Positions 20,175 through 32,033 of a stretch of 64,000 nt of DNA are shown here, in pieces. The translations under genes and the position numbers were made by a program. A model generated the notes under the pieces. It searched no databases. It was not told where the DNA came from and was given only the letters and a program-made list of their open reading frames with translations. The DNA comes from Plasmodiophora brassicae (lineage: Eukaryota > Endomyxa: Phytomyxea > Phytomyxea > Plasmodiophorida): NCBI GenBank assembly GCA_036867785.1, contig CP145426.1:1-64000 (forward strand). Direction: 5' to 3'. How positions within the stretch are numbered: the stretch's first letter is position 1; every line of letters starts with the position of its first letter.

Positions 20175-21913
20175 TCAGTTTATCGCTTGAACGGCCTTCT
20201 TGGCGGCGTCGTCGAGATTGTCGGCTGTGATGATGTTCATGCCGCTGTCCTGCAGAATTCGTTTGCCCAGATCGACATTGGTCCCTTCCAAGCGCACGAT
20301 CAGCGGGACACTCAGCTTCACTGTCTTCCCGGCAGCCACAATGCCTGCAACGTCGCCAATCAGCACGGAACAAAGCAAGCACTGAGTGCACGCTAGCCGA
20401 CCTTGTGCTATGACATCGCATTTCATGATACCACCTTCGCAAGCGAAAACATCAGTGAGCCACCAGCTCAAGGAGCACATTAGGGACGAATCGTACCGAA
20501 GATGTTGATCTACAAAAACGTGATTCTCAGAAACCAGAATGATCGACTCGGGTAATCCTCTTACCAGAATAGCCTTGACCTTGGGGTCACCGTTCAGGAT
20601 CTTGAACGCCTCAGCCACTTGCTTCTCGTTGGCATTGCCGCCGACCTGAACACAGTTTAGGTTGCCAGCTTACAGTGTAACGCGATCGTAGGAACAAACA
20701 TCGAGGAAGTTGGCAGGCTGGCCGCCGTTCAGCTTGATGATATCCATGGTCGCCATGGCGAGTCCAGCACCGTTAACCATACTAGCAACGGAAACATTAG
20801 ACGGAGCATGTCGTACGCGTCCGAACGTTCGGGCATACCATCCGATGTTGCCGTCAAGGCCGACATAGTTCAGTTCATGCTTCGCGGCAGCAACTTCGCG
20901 AGGATCCCTGTGCAACAATCTGTCAGCATCCCGGAAACAACATCATGCATGTAGGCGTACTCCATTGAGAAATCGCGCTGGGCGAACACGTCCTTGTGCC
21001 GGAAAGCGGCGTTATCGTCAAAGTTGATCTTGGCGTCGACACAGTACACTTTGTGTTCGGGCGTCTCGACGAGCGGGTTGATCTCGACCTGGGTGGCGTC
21101 CTTGTCGATGAACATGGCGTACAGGCGCTGCATCTGGTCGCGTGCATTCTGTCGGGCTGGCTCCGACGCGAACCCGAGCGCCTCGGCCAGCTTGGCCGTA
21201 TCCGCATCGGTCAGACCGGTTTGACGATCGACCGATATCGTGAAGATGTCCGATGGGCTCTCCTCGGCGACCTGATCAGCAACCACGACGTGAACATGCC
21301 CTGGTTATTGACCACATGGAATGCGATTCGTTTGTGACCTGCTCGATGTCCATGCCACCCTTCTTTGACGCGACAACGACGACGCCGTCGTGCGTTCGGT
21401 CCAGCAGGATTGCAAAGTACAATTCGCGATCGAATGAGATGCCTTCGTGGACGAGGACCTGCGAGCAGGGCTGTCCGGCCGGCCCGGTCTGCACGGTGAT
21501 CAGGTTGGCGCCCAGCATGTGCTTGGCGTTATCGGCGATCTCCTCCGGCGTCGTACAAACCTTGACACCGCCTGTAGGCCATCCGATGTTGGGTCAGAGA
21601 TGTACACCCGCCAACGAGATAAACGGCGATTCGCACCTTTGAACCCGTTATCAAAGTGGCCTTTGCCTCGGCCGCCAGCAAGGATCTGTGCCTTGACGAC
21701 GAGCTCGCGCGCGTTGGGATTTTCAGTGACCAGGCGTCGCGCAACCTGCAGGGCACCATCGGGCGTGTCGGCGACATCACCCTTCTGGACATTGACACCG
21801 TACGACGCCATGATCGCCTTCGACTGGTACTCGTGCAGGTGCAGACAGCGATGTTGTCCTGGAGTCAGGCGGCGACCCAGGACATGTCGCAGACCGGCGC
21901 ATCGGGCAAACAT
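20175..21913 (-). CDS. Succinate-CoA ligase, beta subunit, mitochondrial
   Basis: Converts succinyl-CoA to succinate with formation of ATP or GTP in the mitochondrial citric acid cycle, as a heterodimer with the alpha subunit. Nine exons give 422 residues: 21637-21913, 21339-21571, 20961-21271, 20839-20907, 20700-20781, 20565-20645, a 13-nt microexon 20498-20510, 20402-20434 and 20175-20344. A basic presequence ([16 protein letters not shown]) precedes HLHEYQSK. Family landmarks are [20 protein letters not shown] (ATP-grasp), [57 protein letters not shown] and [17 protein letters not shown]. Introns are 53-67 bp. The sequence does not settle ADP versus GDP specificity. No alpha subunit gene is in the window. 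Confidence 0.95.
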
Positions 21914-22831
21914 GTCACCCGTCCAACGCAGAACGGGACGACGAGGGTTGCCGGGCGAACGTTGCCGTAGGTGCGGGGCGCGCGCGCACACCGCCACGCT
22001 ATCCGGCACCAACACGGACGGAAGTGTGGGCGCTCGGCGCCACCAACGGCTCCACATACCGGTACGGTGCATTCTACTGAAGACGCCGCCCGCTACGTAC
22101 CTACCAGCTGCGTGTGCCCGGGATCCTTCGGACCTCAGGCATCAACACCAGCACGTGTACACAATCGCGTGCAAACAGGAGCCCGCGAACACGGCTTCTG
22201 ACCGCGTAGCCTGTCGCCGGACAGTTCTTCGAAAGTGCCAATGACGTGGTGACATGCGGTCGAGACATCGTCCGCGTTGGAGATGATGATGAATGGCACC
22301 AGTGTAGTAAGCCGTCCGCGTCCACGTTTCCCGAAACCGTCGCTGCAAGCAGAGGACGGGCTGGCAAACAACAAAGTGAAGTGTTCACCTGGACCATCAG
22401 TCGACGTCCGATCGAGAGGCAGCTCGAAATAAACGCCGCGTTGAAATGCTGCTCGTTCTGGCTCCCTGGAACGTGTGTTGTGCGAGGGTCGGGACCTCGG
22501 GGGAGGGAGGGGGCAGACAGGCAACGCGTACCAGGACAGGGAGAGGGGGGGGGGGGGGGGACCAGGACGGGGCAAAGTCCGAAGAGTCCGCGCGCGTTGC
22601 GGCGTTTTCCGTGGGTGGCCGGTCGCCGGGGCGGACGCCCGACCGCCCGTAAGCCCCGATTGGATGCCGACCGCCACACACCGTCATTCCGTTTAGTCCA
22701 GCGGACCCGTCTCGCACTACGCCGACAGACAGCTGCGCTCACGTGCGCGCGCTCCTGCACGTTTCGCGTCCCGTGCCCGTGACGCGTTGCACCGGCCGGG
22801 GTCGCGGCATCCTCGCTGCGCGCATCGCTCC
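21914..22831. other. Divergent intergenic region with G16 tract
   Basis: About 900 bp between the divergent starts of the ligase and deubiquitinase genes. It contains 16 consecutive G at 22545-22560 within a purine-rich stretch starting near 22490. Long overlapping open frames on both strands lack domains and are probably GC-driven. It presumably holds both promoters. Confidence 0.5.
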
Positions 22832-25800
22832 ATGATCACGGATATCGACATGACACTGTCGATCGCGCCCGCACCTGATGCGTCGTCCATCGATGAAACG
22901 CGCGACGACATTCTCCGTCTGTATCGAGAGATGCCGGACGGGCGTCCAGGTAGCGCTGCATGATACGAAGATGCATCCGGCGTTTGACTCGTCGGTGGTG
23001 TCATCAGGCGACACCTGGTACCTTATCGATGCAGCATGGTGGTCCGCGAGCATTCTTAAACGGCTGCCACCCGCCCGTCTCACCAATGCCCGCATACTGC
23101 AACGGTCGGGCGCGCTCAAGCCCGAACTCATGGAAGGTTGGTCCTGTCGTTCCGTGTGCTGGCTGGGCGCTCCCGCTCACGGGCCCTGCACAGGTGTGTC
23201 GAACGACTACGTTATCGTTAACGATGTCGTCTGGAGGAAGCTGCAGCAGAAGTTCGATGTGGCACCAGAGGCGCACACGGCCAGGAAGGCGATTGCTGAC
23301 CACACCGGGGCGACCACCGTTGAGGTGTACCCGATGGCGTTCCGCGTCTGTACCTGCAATCGTGTTGGCAAGCTCAGGCGCACGCTCGACAGCAGTGTCG
23401 ACAGCGGCGTCGTGTCGCTCGACGAGGACGACGGAGTCGACAAGCAGGCCGCCTGGACCCAGGTCAAGTTCAGCCGCAAGCACCGCGTCCAGCACGTCAT
23501 TCGCAGGATCATGTCCCAGCTTCGGATCGATATGAGACGCGAATGTCGCTGGTGGCGCAGGGCGACGTACGTATGCCGTCGTTGGACTTTAGATTGCGCA
23601 CTGACCTGCCTGCCTGCAGGGCGGCAGCACCATGGCAGCGCATTGACCTGAACCAGATCGACCGGGACGATGTCACCCTGGACGAGATCGACGTTGCGCA
23701 TAACGACTTCATCATGGTCGAACCGCGTAACCCTGATGGTGGTGCCGCGCTGCTGGCACCGCTGTCTGCGTCTGATGCCTGGGCAGATTCGTGGCCGACA
23801 GGTGCGCCCGACAGCCCGCCCGTCGTCCACCGTGCCCGGTTCGAGGTCGGCGACGCAGTCGAGCTGTGGCTACCTCCCCAGGGGTGGCTGACGGCCAAGA
23901 TCGTCGCCGTCAACGACGACGTTGGCGGAATGGTATCTGAGAAGGCTCGCGTGCACAGCACGGTTCTCTGAGAGCCAACTGACGAGTCGCTCCCATGCTA
24001 CAGCTTGACGTGCAGCCCGATGAGATGCCGTCCAATTACATGAAGCGTGTCGCGTTTGATTCCCCCGACATCAGGGAGCCGGGTGCGGGTTCCAGGAGCC
24101 CTCCTCGTCATCCTGCAACGTCGTCCGCTGACCCTGCGCCGACGGCAACAGCAACGCCGTCGTCCCCGTCATCGTCGTCGTCGAACGGGAGCGCATCGGG
24201 GCGGAAACGGGCGCTGTCCAGCGAGGCGTATGCCCCGCCGGCCACCAAGTCGTCTGTGACGTTGCCGTTTCGCGGCCCCGGCATCAAGGGATTGGTGAAC
24301 CTGGGCAACACCTGCTTCATGGCGTCGACGCTGCAGTGCCTGAACCGGACGATGCCCTTCACCGAGTACTTCCTCGACGGGTCGTACCTGGCCGACCTGA
24401 ACACGGGCAACCCGTTGGGGATGGGCGGCGAACTCGCCAAAGAGTACGCCGCTCTGATTCGACAGATCTGGATGCCGCCCTCCCTGTCGAGTCGGCCCAC
24501 GATCGAGCCGTTCGGCATCAAGCGCGTCATCTCGAAGCACGCGCCCATGTTCTCCGGGTACCGGCAGCACGATTCGCAGGAGTTGCTGGCGTTCCTGCTC
24601 GACGGCCTGCACGAGGACCTCAACCGGGTCACCGTCAAGCCGTACATTGCCACGGTCGACAGCGATGGCCGACCCGATGACGTTGTCGCCGCCGAATCCT
24701 GGCGGATGCACCTGGCTCGCAACCGGTCCGTCGTTGTCGACCTGTTCCAGGGCCAGCTCCGGTCCACGGTCGTGTGCCCGGTCTGCGATCGCGTCTCTGT
24801 CACGTTCGGTGTGTTTCGCATCGGGGTTTGCCGATCGGTTAGATGGCCACGCTGACCATGGGCGCTTGCGTGCCAGATCCAATGATGTACCTGTCGCTGC
24901 CGCTGACGGCGTTTGGCGTCACGACTATCCAGGTCACCATCGTCCGGATGGACGTGCGCATCCCTCCCGCTCGCCGCACGATGGAGCTCCCGAAGAACGG
25001 GACGATTGCGAACCTGGCGGCCGCGGTCGCCGGCCAGATTGGCGTGGCCGACGCGCAGGTCGTCATCACCGAGATCTACCAGCACGACTACCACAAGACG
25101 TTCGCACCGCACGAGAAGCTGTCCAGCATCATGCCCAGCGACCTGGTGTTTGCCTACGAGTGCCCGGCCGATCGTGACGACTTCGACGTGCTCTGGGCGG
25201 TCAACTACCACGTGGACCGTTACGCCGCCGGGTCGTCCAAGTTCGCCTACCCCCGCCCGCTGTTCGTCGAGCGCACCGCCACGCTCTCCAAGGGTGCCCT
25301 CCGCCTGAAGATCCTGGCCGACATCTGCACGCCGCTCTGCAAGCCTGGGACGGCGCTGCCGCTGGACGAGGCTCAGGTACGCGCCGCGTGCAACGCGTTG
25401 GTGCTGTGTGGGCGCGCCCCAACGTTCTGACGGCTGCCCCCAGGTCGAGCTCGTCAGTCGGGCGCAGTACAACGCGTCCCGATGCGTCCTGGACGAATCC
25501 GACTCCACCGACCACCGGGTGGATCGCATCCCAAACCCGGGCATTCGCGTGCATTGGTCGGCGCATGCGGTCGCGTCGCTGTACGACCCGGCGAACAACG
25601 CCCTGGGCCGGTACGCGCCTTCGCACGGGTCGTCGTCGTCGTCGGGTCCGCGGGCCATGTCGTTGGAGGATTGCATCCAGCTGTTCACGGCCCAGGAGAC
25701 GCTGTCGGCCGACGACCCGTGGTTCTGCTCCCGGTGCAAGGAGTTCCGGCAGGCGACGAAGAAGTTCGACCTGTGGCGCCTGCCCAAGATCCTCATCGTG

Positions 25801-26184
25801 CACCTGAAACGATTCCAGTACACGACCTGGAGCCGCAGCAAGCTGGACCTGCCGGTCACGTACCCCATCGAAGGGCTGGACCTTTCCGAGTAAGCGTCGC
25901 CGGGCTGGCTGGCATCCGCCGCCGTCTCCTCCGTCCCGATGTGACCTGGCCGTGTCTTGTCGCACAGGTTCGTCCAGGGTCCGCGTGATGGCACGCCCGC
26001 GATCTACGACCTGTATGCCATCTCGAACCATTACGGCGGGTACGGCGGCGGGCACTACACGGCCCTGGGGCGGTGCGACGGCGGCCAGTGGTACGCGTTC
26101 GACGACGCGATGACCCGCCCGGTGGGCGCCTCCGAGCTGACCACGCGTGCCGCATACGTCCTGTTCTACGAGCGGCGCGATTAG
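22832..26184 (+). CDS. Ubiquitin carboxyl-terminal hydrolase, USP4/11/15 type with DUSP domain
   Basis: A cysteine isopeptidase that removes ubiquitin from proteins. Eight exons: 22832-22949, 23008-23136, 23194-23566, 23620-23932, 24004-24808, 24877-25376, 25444-25889 and 25968-26184. Introns are 53-78 bp. The N-terminus has a DUSP-like domain ([10 protein letters not shown], then [15 protein letters not shown] and [11 protein letters not shown]). A small barrel-like segment follows ([32 protein letters not shown]; Tudor/chromo-barrel resemblance, inferred). The catalytic domain has Cys box [38 protein letters not shown], zinc ribbon CPVC and CSRC, HLKRFQY, and His box [16 protein letters not shown] with WYAFDD. 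All catalytic residues are present. A ubiquitin-like insert ([18 protein letters not shown]) lies between the two halves, as in USP15. It looks complete and active. Confidence 0.93.
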
Positions 26185-27260
26185 CGTCCCGCACCGACAG
26201 GGCGGTGTCGGCCGCCGCTAGCCGACGTCCGCGTGTGTGCCGGCCGACCCGGGATCGAGGTTGCCCCCGCTGCTGCTGCTGCTGCTGTTGTTGCCACCTC
26301 ACACAGCGGCTGCCGCCGCCGCCGCCTCCTCCCGTGTGGAATACATGAGTGCATTGGTTAGCGCAGGCCGACCACGTGTGCGTGTGTCGGACGTGCACGC
26401 TGCGGGCGATGCATGGGTCGTCGTCGTCTAGTCGAACGCGATCATGTCCTCCTCGAAGCGGTGCGACGCGGGATCTACAGATCGTGAAAGGGAATCAGGA
26501 CGAGCGCCCGCGGCGGGTGTGCACACAGCGACCGGTTTCGGAGATCGACCCCAGGTCGGGTTCGAAGTCAGACGACGCGCGCCGCAGTCGGACAACGTCC
26601 TGCGGGCAGGCGCGCACGGTTACGAACGCGGGCGACCGAATCGGACAGGGCACATCCGACCTTGACGTCGTCGGGCATGTGCTCCGTGGCCGCGTTGCGC
26701 ACGTCGCTCGGCGTTAACGGCGACTGCGAGCGACCGCTGTCGTGGGGCGACGCGTGCACACACATCACTACCGGATGCACACGACGCGGTACATGCCGGG
26801 TACGTACGTGAGCGACCATCGGCGTCCGGCATTCGTCAGGGCTACACGCACGCGTCAGACGACTCAGCGGACCGGTGGCGGGGGCGGCAGCGCCGACATG
26901 CCTTCGGCGCGGCTGACCAGGTACTTCTGGTACCTGGCGGCGAACTGGCTGGCGGCCGTCGACCGCAGGGTGTCCGGCGTCCCGTCGCGCACGAGCGGCG
27001 CCAGGTTCAGCATCTCGGCCAGGAACGGGAACGCGGGCGCCGCCGTCGCACAGCCCTCGCGGGAGTCGAGCGACCCGCGCCGGCTCATGCTGTCTCTCTC
27101 TCTCGCTCTGTCTCTCTGCGACTCGAACACGCGGCCGCGACGCGCGCGCGGTGGCAATGCGCGCGGTCCGGGCGCGGGCGCGTCGGGAGCGGCCCCGGCC
27201 CGCGCCGAACGACCCACTGCGGCGGGTCGTCCGTCCGGCGACGTCATCGCCCCTCCGCAC
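26185..27260. other. Intergenic gap with CTG repeat
   Basis: About 1.1 kb between the deubiquitinase stop and the glycosyltransferase start. It holds a CTG/TTG microsatellite at 26269-26295 and a (TC)n-rich stretch near 27090-27115. Open frames here are long because of base composition. One minus-strand frame is listed separately at low confidence. Confidence 0.5.
26864..27088 (-). CDS. Possible short protein, unknown
   Basis: A minus-strand frame of about 75 residues ends at 26864. Its composition looks protein-like (PAFPFLAEMLNLAPLV, then SQFAARYQKYL) and it sits downstream of an AG-rich tract that could be an intron end. No family was recognised, and the upstream exon, if any, could not be placed. 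The opposite strand is also open. Treat as a weak candidate. Confidence 0.25.
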   Translation of the reverse strand: MSRRGSLDSREGCATAAPAFPFLAEMLNLAPLVRDGTPDTLRSTAASQFAARYQKYLVSRAEGMSALPPPPPVR

Positions 27261-28560
27261 ATGTCGCCGCCGCCTCGTCGGTGCCCGCCCTGGCTGCCCA
27301 TCCTGGTGGTCGCCAGCCTGGTCCTGTCGCTGCAGTTGACGTACCAGGCGGCCAGCACGTTCCCGGTGGCCCGGCGCGGCGAACCGCCTCAGCAGCAGGG
27401 CGGCGGCGTCGGCCCCCGCTTCTCCATCGTCTGCCGGATGTACTCGGGGACGGCGCCGGAATGGTGGCAGGCGTTCGTCGTCGGCCACCAGCTGTTCTGG
27501 CCGCGCGCCTGGACCAACTCGGACGTCGTCGTCGTCCTCGACGCCGAGTCGCCGCGCGACTGGCGCGTCGCCTCCGTCCTGTCGCGCCTGCCGCCGTTCC
27601 CCGCCGTCGTCTTCGAGGCGAAACCCGGACCCGGCGTCCTGTGCGCCTCGTTCCGCTCCGAGGGGTACTGCCGGCAGATGTACTCGAACTTCTTCGCCGA
27701 CCGCCAGACCGAGGCCGACTTTGTCGGCTTCGTCGACAGCGACACGATGTTCATCACGCCCGTCGCCGTCGCCGACCTGTTCGTCGGGGGCAAGCCGCGC
27801 GTCAGCGCCTACAACGGCTGCTGCACCGGGTGGAACTCGCCGATCGAGCGCGCCATCGGTGGGAAACCCGTCGCCGAGTTCATGACGTCGTCCAGCTTCC
27901 CGTTCATCGTCCACCGGGCGCACTTCGCGCCGATGCGCGCCCACATCGCGCGCACGCTCGGCGCCGCCACGTTCGACGACGCGTTCCACACGATCTGCGC
28001 CGAGTACGGCGAACAGTACAGGCAGGGAACGGGCGTCTGGGACGGGGGCGCGCCCGCAATCTAACCGTGTGCTCTGTGTGTGTGTGCGCGCCTGTGCACA
28101 CAGCCAGTACGACCTGATGGGCCACTACCTGTGGTACGCGCACCGCGACGACTACGCGTGGCACTTCCGGGCGCCGCGCGGCCACGACGCGTTCCAGGCG
28201 GCGCAGAGCGACGACGCCGACGTGCTGGCGGCCATGCAGACGCGCCCGGCCGTCTCGCTGATGAAGATGATCGGGCACAGCGACTTCGGGTCGCTGCTGA
28301 CCGTCTGGAGCGACTACGTCTGCGTGGCGGCGAACTGGACGGCGCCCGGCTGCCCGCTGCTGGCCGCGTCGCCGCACCGGGACGCCATCGAGGACGGCGT
28401 CCACTGGAACATGTTCGTCGACTGGAACACGGTGCCCGGCGCCGCCGCCGAGCGCGGCCTGCCGCTCGGGCAGAAGCGCTTCTACCCGCGCCTCGAGACG
28501 CCCGTCGACGGCTACAAGGACCTGGCCCGGCGGCGGCAGGCGCACCCGGACCTGTGGTAA
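27261..28560 (+). CDS. Type II membrane glycosyltransferase-like protein with DxD motif
   Basis: Two exons, 27261-28015 and 28104-28560, with an 88-bp intron; 403 residues. A short cytosolic tail and a signal anchor (WLPILVVASLVLSLQL) precede a lumenal domain, the usual layout of Golgi glycosyltransferases. FSIVCRMYSG opens the nucleotide-sugar-type fold, and FVGFVDSDTMFITPV carries the DxD metal-binding motif. Later landmarks are YNGCCTGWNSPIERAIG, SSFPFIVHRAHF, and the post-intron block QYDLMGHYLWY. It resembles the poorly studied DUF6492-like glycosyltransferase group; donor and acceptor cannot be told. The first ATG that places the anchor at the N-terminus was chosen. In-frame sequence upstream is low-complexity and probably not translated. 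Confidence 0.8.
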
Positions 28561-28930
28561 TGAACACGGTCGACGACGATGAATGGTCGCCCGCCTGCTG
28601 TAGGTTCGTCAGCCGGCCCGCCCAGGTCTGGACCGCCTGCCGGACCCACCGTACGCGCCGCCCAGCAACGTGTCGTCGGAGCCGTCGGCGACCAGCTGGC
28701 GGAGCAGGCCCGAGTGGGCGACGGCACGCGACGTGCTGACCGCGTGGTCGACGCCGTCGCGGGCGCGGAGCACGATCCCGGCGACAGCGGCACGGGCGGC
28801 CATCTCGGTTCGGCGGGCTGGGGATCGCCACCTCCTCCCCTGTCTACGAACCGGGGTCCTGTTGTGACGAACAGGAAGACATGTCCACTTCGACAGATAC
28901 GGTCGTAGTCGTTCAGGATACGTTCAGTGA
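28561..28930. other. Intergenic gap, nothing firm
   Basis: 370 bp between two convergent 3' ends. A minus-strand frame of 64 residues at 28609-28803 (starting MAARAAVAGIVLRARDGVDH) reads like protein but has no match that I recognise, no spliced partner and little room for a promoter. It is not called as a gene. Confidence 0.4.
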
Positions 28931-30196
28931 CTAGAAGACACGGAGCCGGATCTGCTCCATGGTCAGGAACATGACCAGGTTCCAGGACCCGATGCGGGCG
29001 TAGTTGGCGACGAACCCCTTGTAGAACGCGAGAACGCCTTCGTTGCGCGCGATCTGCACGTCAACCGGCATCGTTCACCATACACACTGGGACACGCGCG
29101 GCGCCAACCCCAGCGTACCTTGAGGGCACAGTCGAGCGCGCCGTCGTACAGTTTGACGCCATCAGCGCCCGTCGTTGAATTCATGACCCTTGTCTTGATC
29201 TGCAGCGGTGAACAGTCATGGTTGGTCTCCGTTGTACACGCTCAGGTGACAACGTACCACGTCGACAGGCGAACCGACGACAGTCGCAGAAAACCCAGCC
29301 GCCAGCGCGCACCTGGACGCTCCGGTTAGTGACGGCTGGCCAGGTCACGAGCGCGCTATGCTACGTACACGACGTGGGTGACGACATCGTCCTTGAAGTA
29401 CGACGTTTCCAGGGCCATCGACTTGAACTGGTCATACGTGGCCAGCTCAGCGGCGTTGATGATGGAGTTACGGGCGATGTTGGGCAGGATGCCGGTCCAG
29501 AACCCGGCCACGCCTTCGGTCCTGGCGATCTGTCGCACCGCATCCGTCATGCCCGCGTACCGGGGCGGGGTCCCAGGCGGTAGACGGCCTTGCGCTTGCA
29601 GACGAATCTATATGGGCCGGGATATCGTGACAGCATCGGGTGCAAACGTCGACACGTTCCAGCAGCGTACCTTGATGAGGTCGACGGGGTTGGCAACGGA
29701 AATGCCAATGCAGCCCGTGGCGAGGCCAGCCGCGATACGCGTTGCCAGGCCGGTATCACCCTGCCCGATCCAGTCCCGAGTGGGGCCGTACAGACCAATA
29801 CGCAACGGCGCGTACACGATCTGACGCGCCAGCCCGGCCGACACCCTGTGCACAGAGCGCGAATAACGAACCAGGTGGGCAGACACTGCCTTGGCACAGA
29901 CCCTTTCCACAGAGACGCAGGGGATTCGTCAACGGCGATACGCGCCACCGTCTGGAATAGACCCGTGTACACGCCGCCCGATCGGCCTGCCTGGGCGATC
30001 GCGACGGCATCCATGCGTGAGCAGGCGTGACGCGTCGACGGGTGCCCATGCGGGCGCGCACCTGGATCTGCAGGCGCACCTTGGCCGTGTCGATCGGGAT
30101 GGTGGCGACCTCGGCGACGCAGGCGGCGACGCCCGACGCGCCCATCATCTGCAACATGGTCGGCGCCGGTCGACCCGCATCGCCGCCGTGCGCCAT
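28931..30196 (-). CDS. Mitochondrial carrier, uncoupling-protein/dicarboxylate subfamily
   Basis: A six-helix transporter of the mitochondrial inner membrane. Seven exons can be joined by protein continuity. The three carrier repeats carry PIDTAKVRLQIQ, PVDLIK and PVDVIKTR. Other landmarks are GLARQIVYAPLRIGLYGP, GFWTGILPNIARNSIIN, AELATYDQFK, ATVVGSPVDV, and the last helix FYKGFVANYARIGSWN. TAKVRLQIQ in repeat 1 and ARNSIINAAEL in repeat 2 are typical of UCPs and their plant DIC/PUMP relatives. Protons, dicarboxylates or oxoglutarate could be the substrate; sequence alone does not decide. The start was set at the ATG at 30196, because the earlier in-frame start would be GTG. Length is about 300 residues, normal for the family. 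Confidence 0.9.
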
Positions 30197-30365
30197 CCAC
30201 GGGGCCTCGTCTAACCGTTGCCCCAATCACGTACCTACCTCACAGCCCGGGACGCACTCGCCAAACGACCATTAGGGCGCCGCCCATATATCACCGGGAG
30301 AGCAGTCTCGGACAGGACGACACACGCACGCACACACACGAGTGTCTTCATAGGACGACGGGATG

Positions 30366-31016
30366 TTATTTGGCTTCGCCGGCGTCCTCCATCATGGCGT
30401 CCTGGGCGGCGATGAACTTGAGGACGTCGCGCTTGCAGGTCTCCTGGATCTCGCCGGCCACGACGACCTCGTCCAGAATGTAGTACGCCTTGTGGAAGTT
30501 GAAGATCAGGTCCAGCTCGCAGACCTGGGCAGACCCCGTTCAGGACGTGGAAAGGCGCGCACCGGCCAGCGGGACGGACGTTGCCAAAGTACCGGTCGAG
30601 CGTCTCGACGTACAGTTGGATGCTCTCCAGGGCGTCCAGTTCGTTATGGAACACGTCGATCGAGCAGACGAAGTACAGCGACGCGTATCTATCATCACAG
30701 GGCGGGAGGGGCGCGCGCATGTCAGAAGGGGGGGGGGGGGGGCAGGAACGATCCGTCCGCCATCCTACCGTTTGTAGACGATCTTCTCGTCCCTCCATTC
30801 GACAACGTTGCAGGCCTTAGCGGGTCGGGACAGGACCAGGCCGGACACTTCCCGGATGAACCGCGCCTTGTCCTTCGCCGCGTACGTGTTGTACCACTTT
30901 GTCAGGCGCACCTTGCCCTGACGGGATATCAGCAGCATAAAATTGATCTGCACGGCATTCGTTCAGCCACCCTGCCGCCTGCCCGTGGAGCGCCCCCCGC
31001 TGGCCTGCCCTACCAT
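30366..31016 (-). CDS. AP1S: Clathrin adaptor AP-1, sigma subunit
   Basis: Small chain of the AP-1 adaptor, which packs cargo into clathrin vesicles at the trans-Golgi network and endosomes. Exons are 31014-31016, 30769-30947, 30580-30688 and 30366-30524. The first coding exon is only the ATG, followed directly by a 66-bp intron. This explains why the ORF appears to start at a GTG. The protein reads [83 protein letters not shown], as in AP-1 sigma (longin fold). The tail is acidic and close to the family length of about 150 residues. AP-2 sigma fits less well. The second intron (30689-30768) contains a G15 tract on the + strand at 30728-30742. Confidence 0.93.
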
Positions 31017-31317
31017 CGTTGACGTCCGCCCGGCTCCAGGCGACACTCGAACGACCCCGATCTGGCACTGGGAGCACCACCACCACCACCAGCGGGACGA
31101 GCAAAAACAACAACCTTTCGCGGTCCCATTTCGAGGCCGTGTTTTTGCTGGTGACGGACGGACGACTGACGACACCGCACAGTGGAGCCGTGACAGAAAT
31201 AACAGCGCCGGGCCACTGCGCAACTCGGAACGATCGGGACTAATACTACTTGACGGCACGGGGATGATTTATCACGAGAGAGCAAGATATTTCAAATGAC
31301 GTCAGCGTGCAGTGGCA

Positions 31318-31743
31318 ATGCTGGTAACTGGGTGTCGACGCAGGCTGCCGTCGTTGGGCGATGGTGGTACCAACCCTGACGACGGCGGTGCCGACGATGA
31401 CGACGCCATCGCGAATTTGCCGACGGCGAACGGCGCCGTGACCACCTTACGGAATCGGGCCGAGTTGTCAGGCGTCATCGCAGACAGGTCCATGCCGTGC
31501 GCCGTTCTGTTCATGACGACATGGTCGTCATCGGCCGCGAAACTGGCCCGGTTCTGGGCCGCCCTGGCCGCCATATCCGTTCGCGTGCGGTTCTATCAGG
31601 TCGACGTCGACCGCGCCGGGCGCATCGACCCCTCGGTCACCGGCTGCCCAACCGCCCTGTTCTATTACCAGGGCGCCCAAGTGGGGCGCATTGTCGGCGG
31701 GGATCGCGTCAAGATCGTCGAGAAGGTCGTCCTCCTGTCATAA
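31318..31743 (+). CDS. Thioredoxin-fold protein without active-site cysteines
   Basis: A 141-residue single-exon frame; an ATG at 31318 was chosen because the frame start two codons upstream is GTG. After an acidic, disordered N-terminus comes a thioredoxin fold: CAVLFMTTWSSSAAKLARFW, VRFYQVDVD, then CPTALFYYQGAQVGRIVGG. The position of the WCxxC motif is WSSS, so it cannot do disulfide exchange. The cis-proline region (CPTALF) and the strand order are kept. Thioredoxin folds without cysteines act as binding or chaperone modules in other proteins. There is no signal peptide. The partner is unknown. Confidence 0.7.
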   Translation: MLVTGCRRRLPSLGDGGTNPDDGGADDDDAIANLPTANGAVTTLRNRAELSGVIADRSMPCAVLFMTTWSSSAAKLARFWAALAAISVRVRFYQVDVDRAGRIDPSVTGCPTALFYYQGAQVGRIVGGDRVKIVEKVVLLS

Positions 31744-32033
31744 CGCGAAGGCGTACGACGGCACAGGACCAGGTGGACAGGTCGCTACTGTAATACAATA
31801 TTATCAAACACGTCATCGCTCGCGCGCGCACCCGACGTCAATGCGACCTGCGAAGCAGCGTCGTTCGTTCGCCTGACCGATCCGCGGCGATTTGCTGCGC
31901 GACGCAACGCCGTCGCGGGCCAACCACATTGCTGCTATTAGCAGCCCGGGGCCAGGACGACCGCGGACGGATCGTAGAGACCCGGCCCCCCTGACGCATA
32001 TACTGTACGGTCGTCTATCGCCTATCGGTCCCG

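Noticed and set aside
24108-25994. 628-codon minus-strand frame opposite the USP15-like gene
   Set aside because: It is antisense to clear USP catalytic motifs and spans several introns of that gene without change; it is a shadow.
26568-27989. 473-codon minus-strand frame over the DxD glycosyltransferase
   Set aside because: Arg/Asp/Gly-rich shadow of a gene with DxD motif and signal anchor on the other strand.
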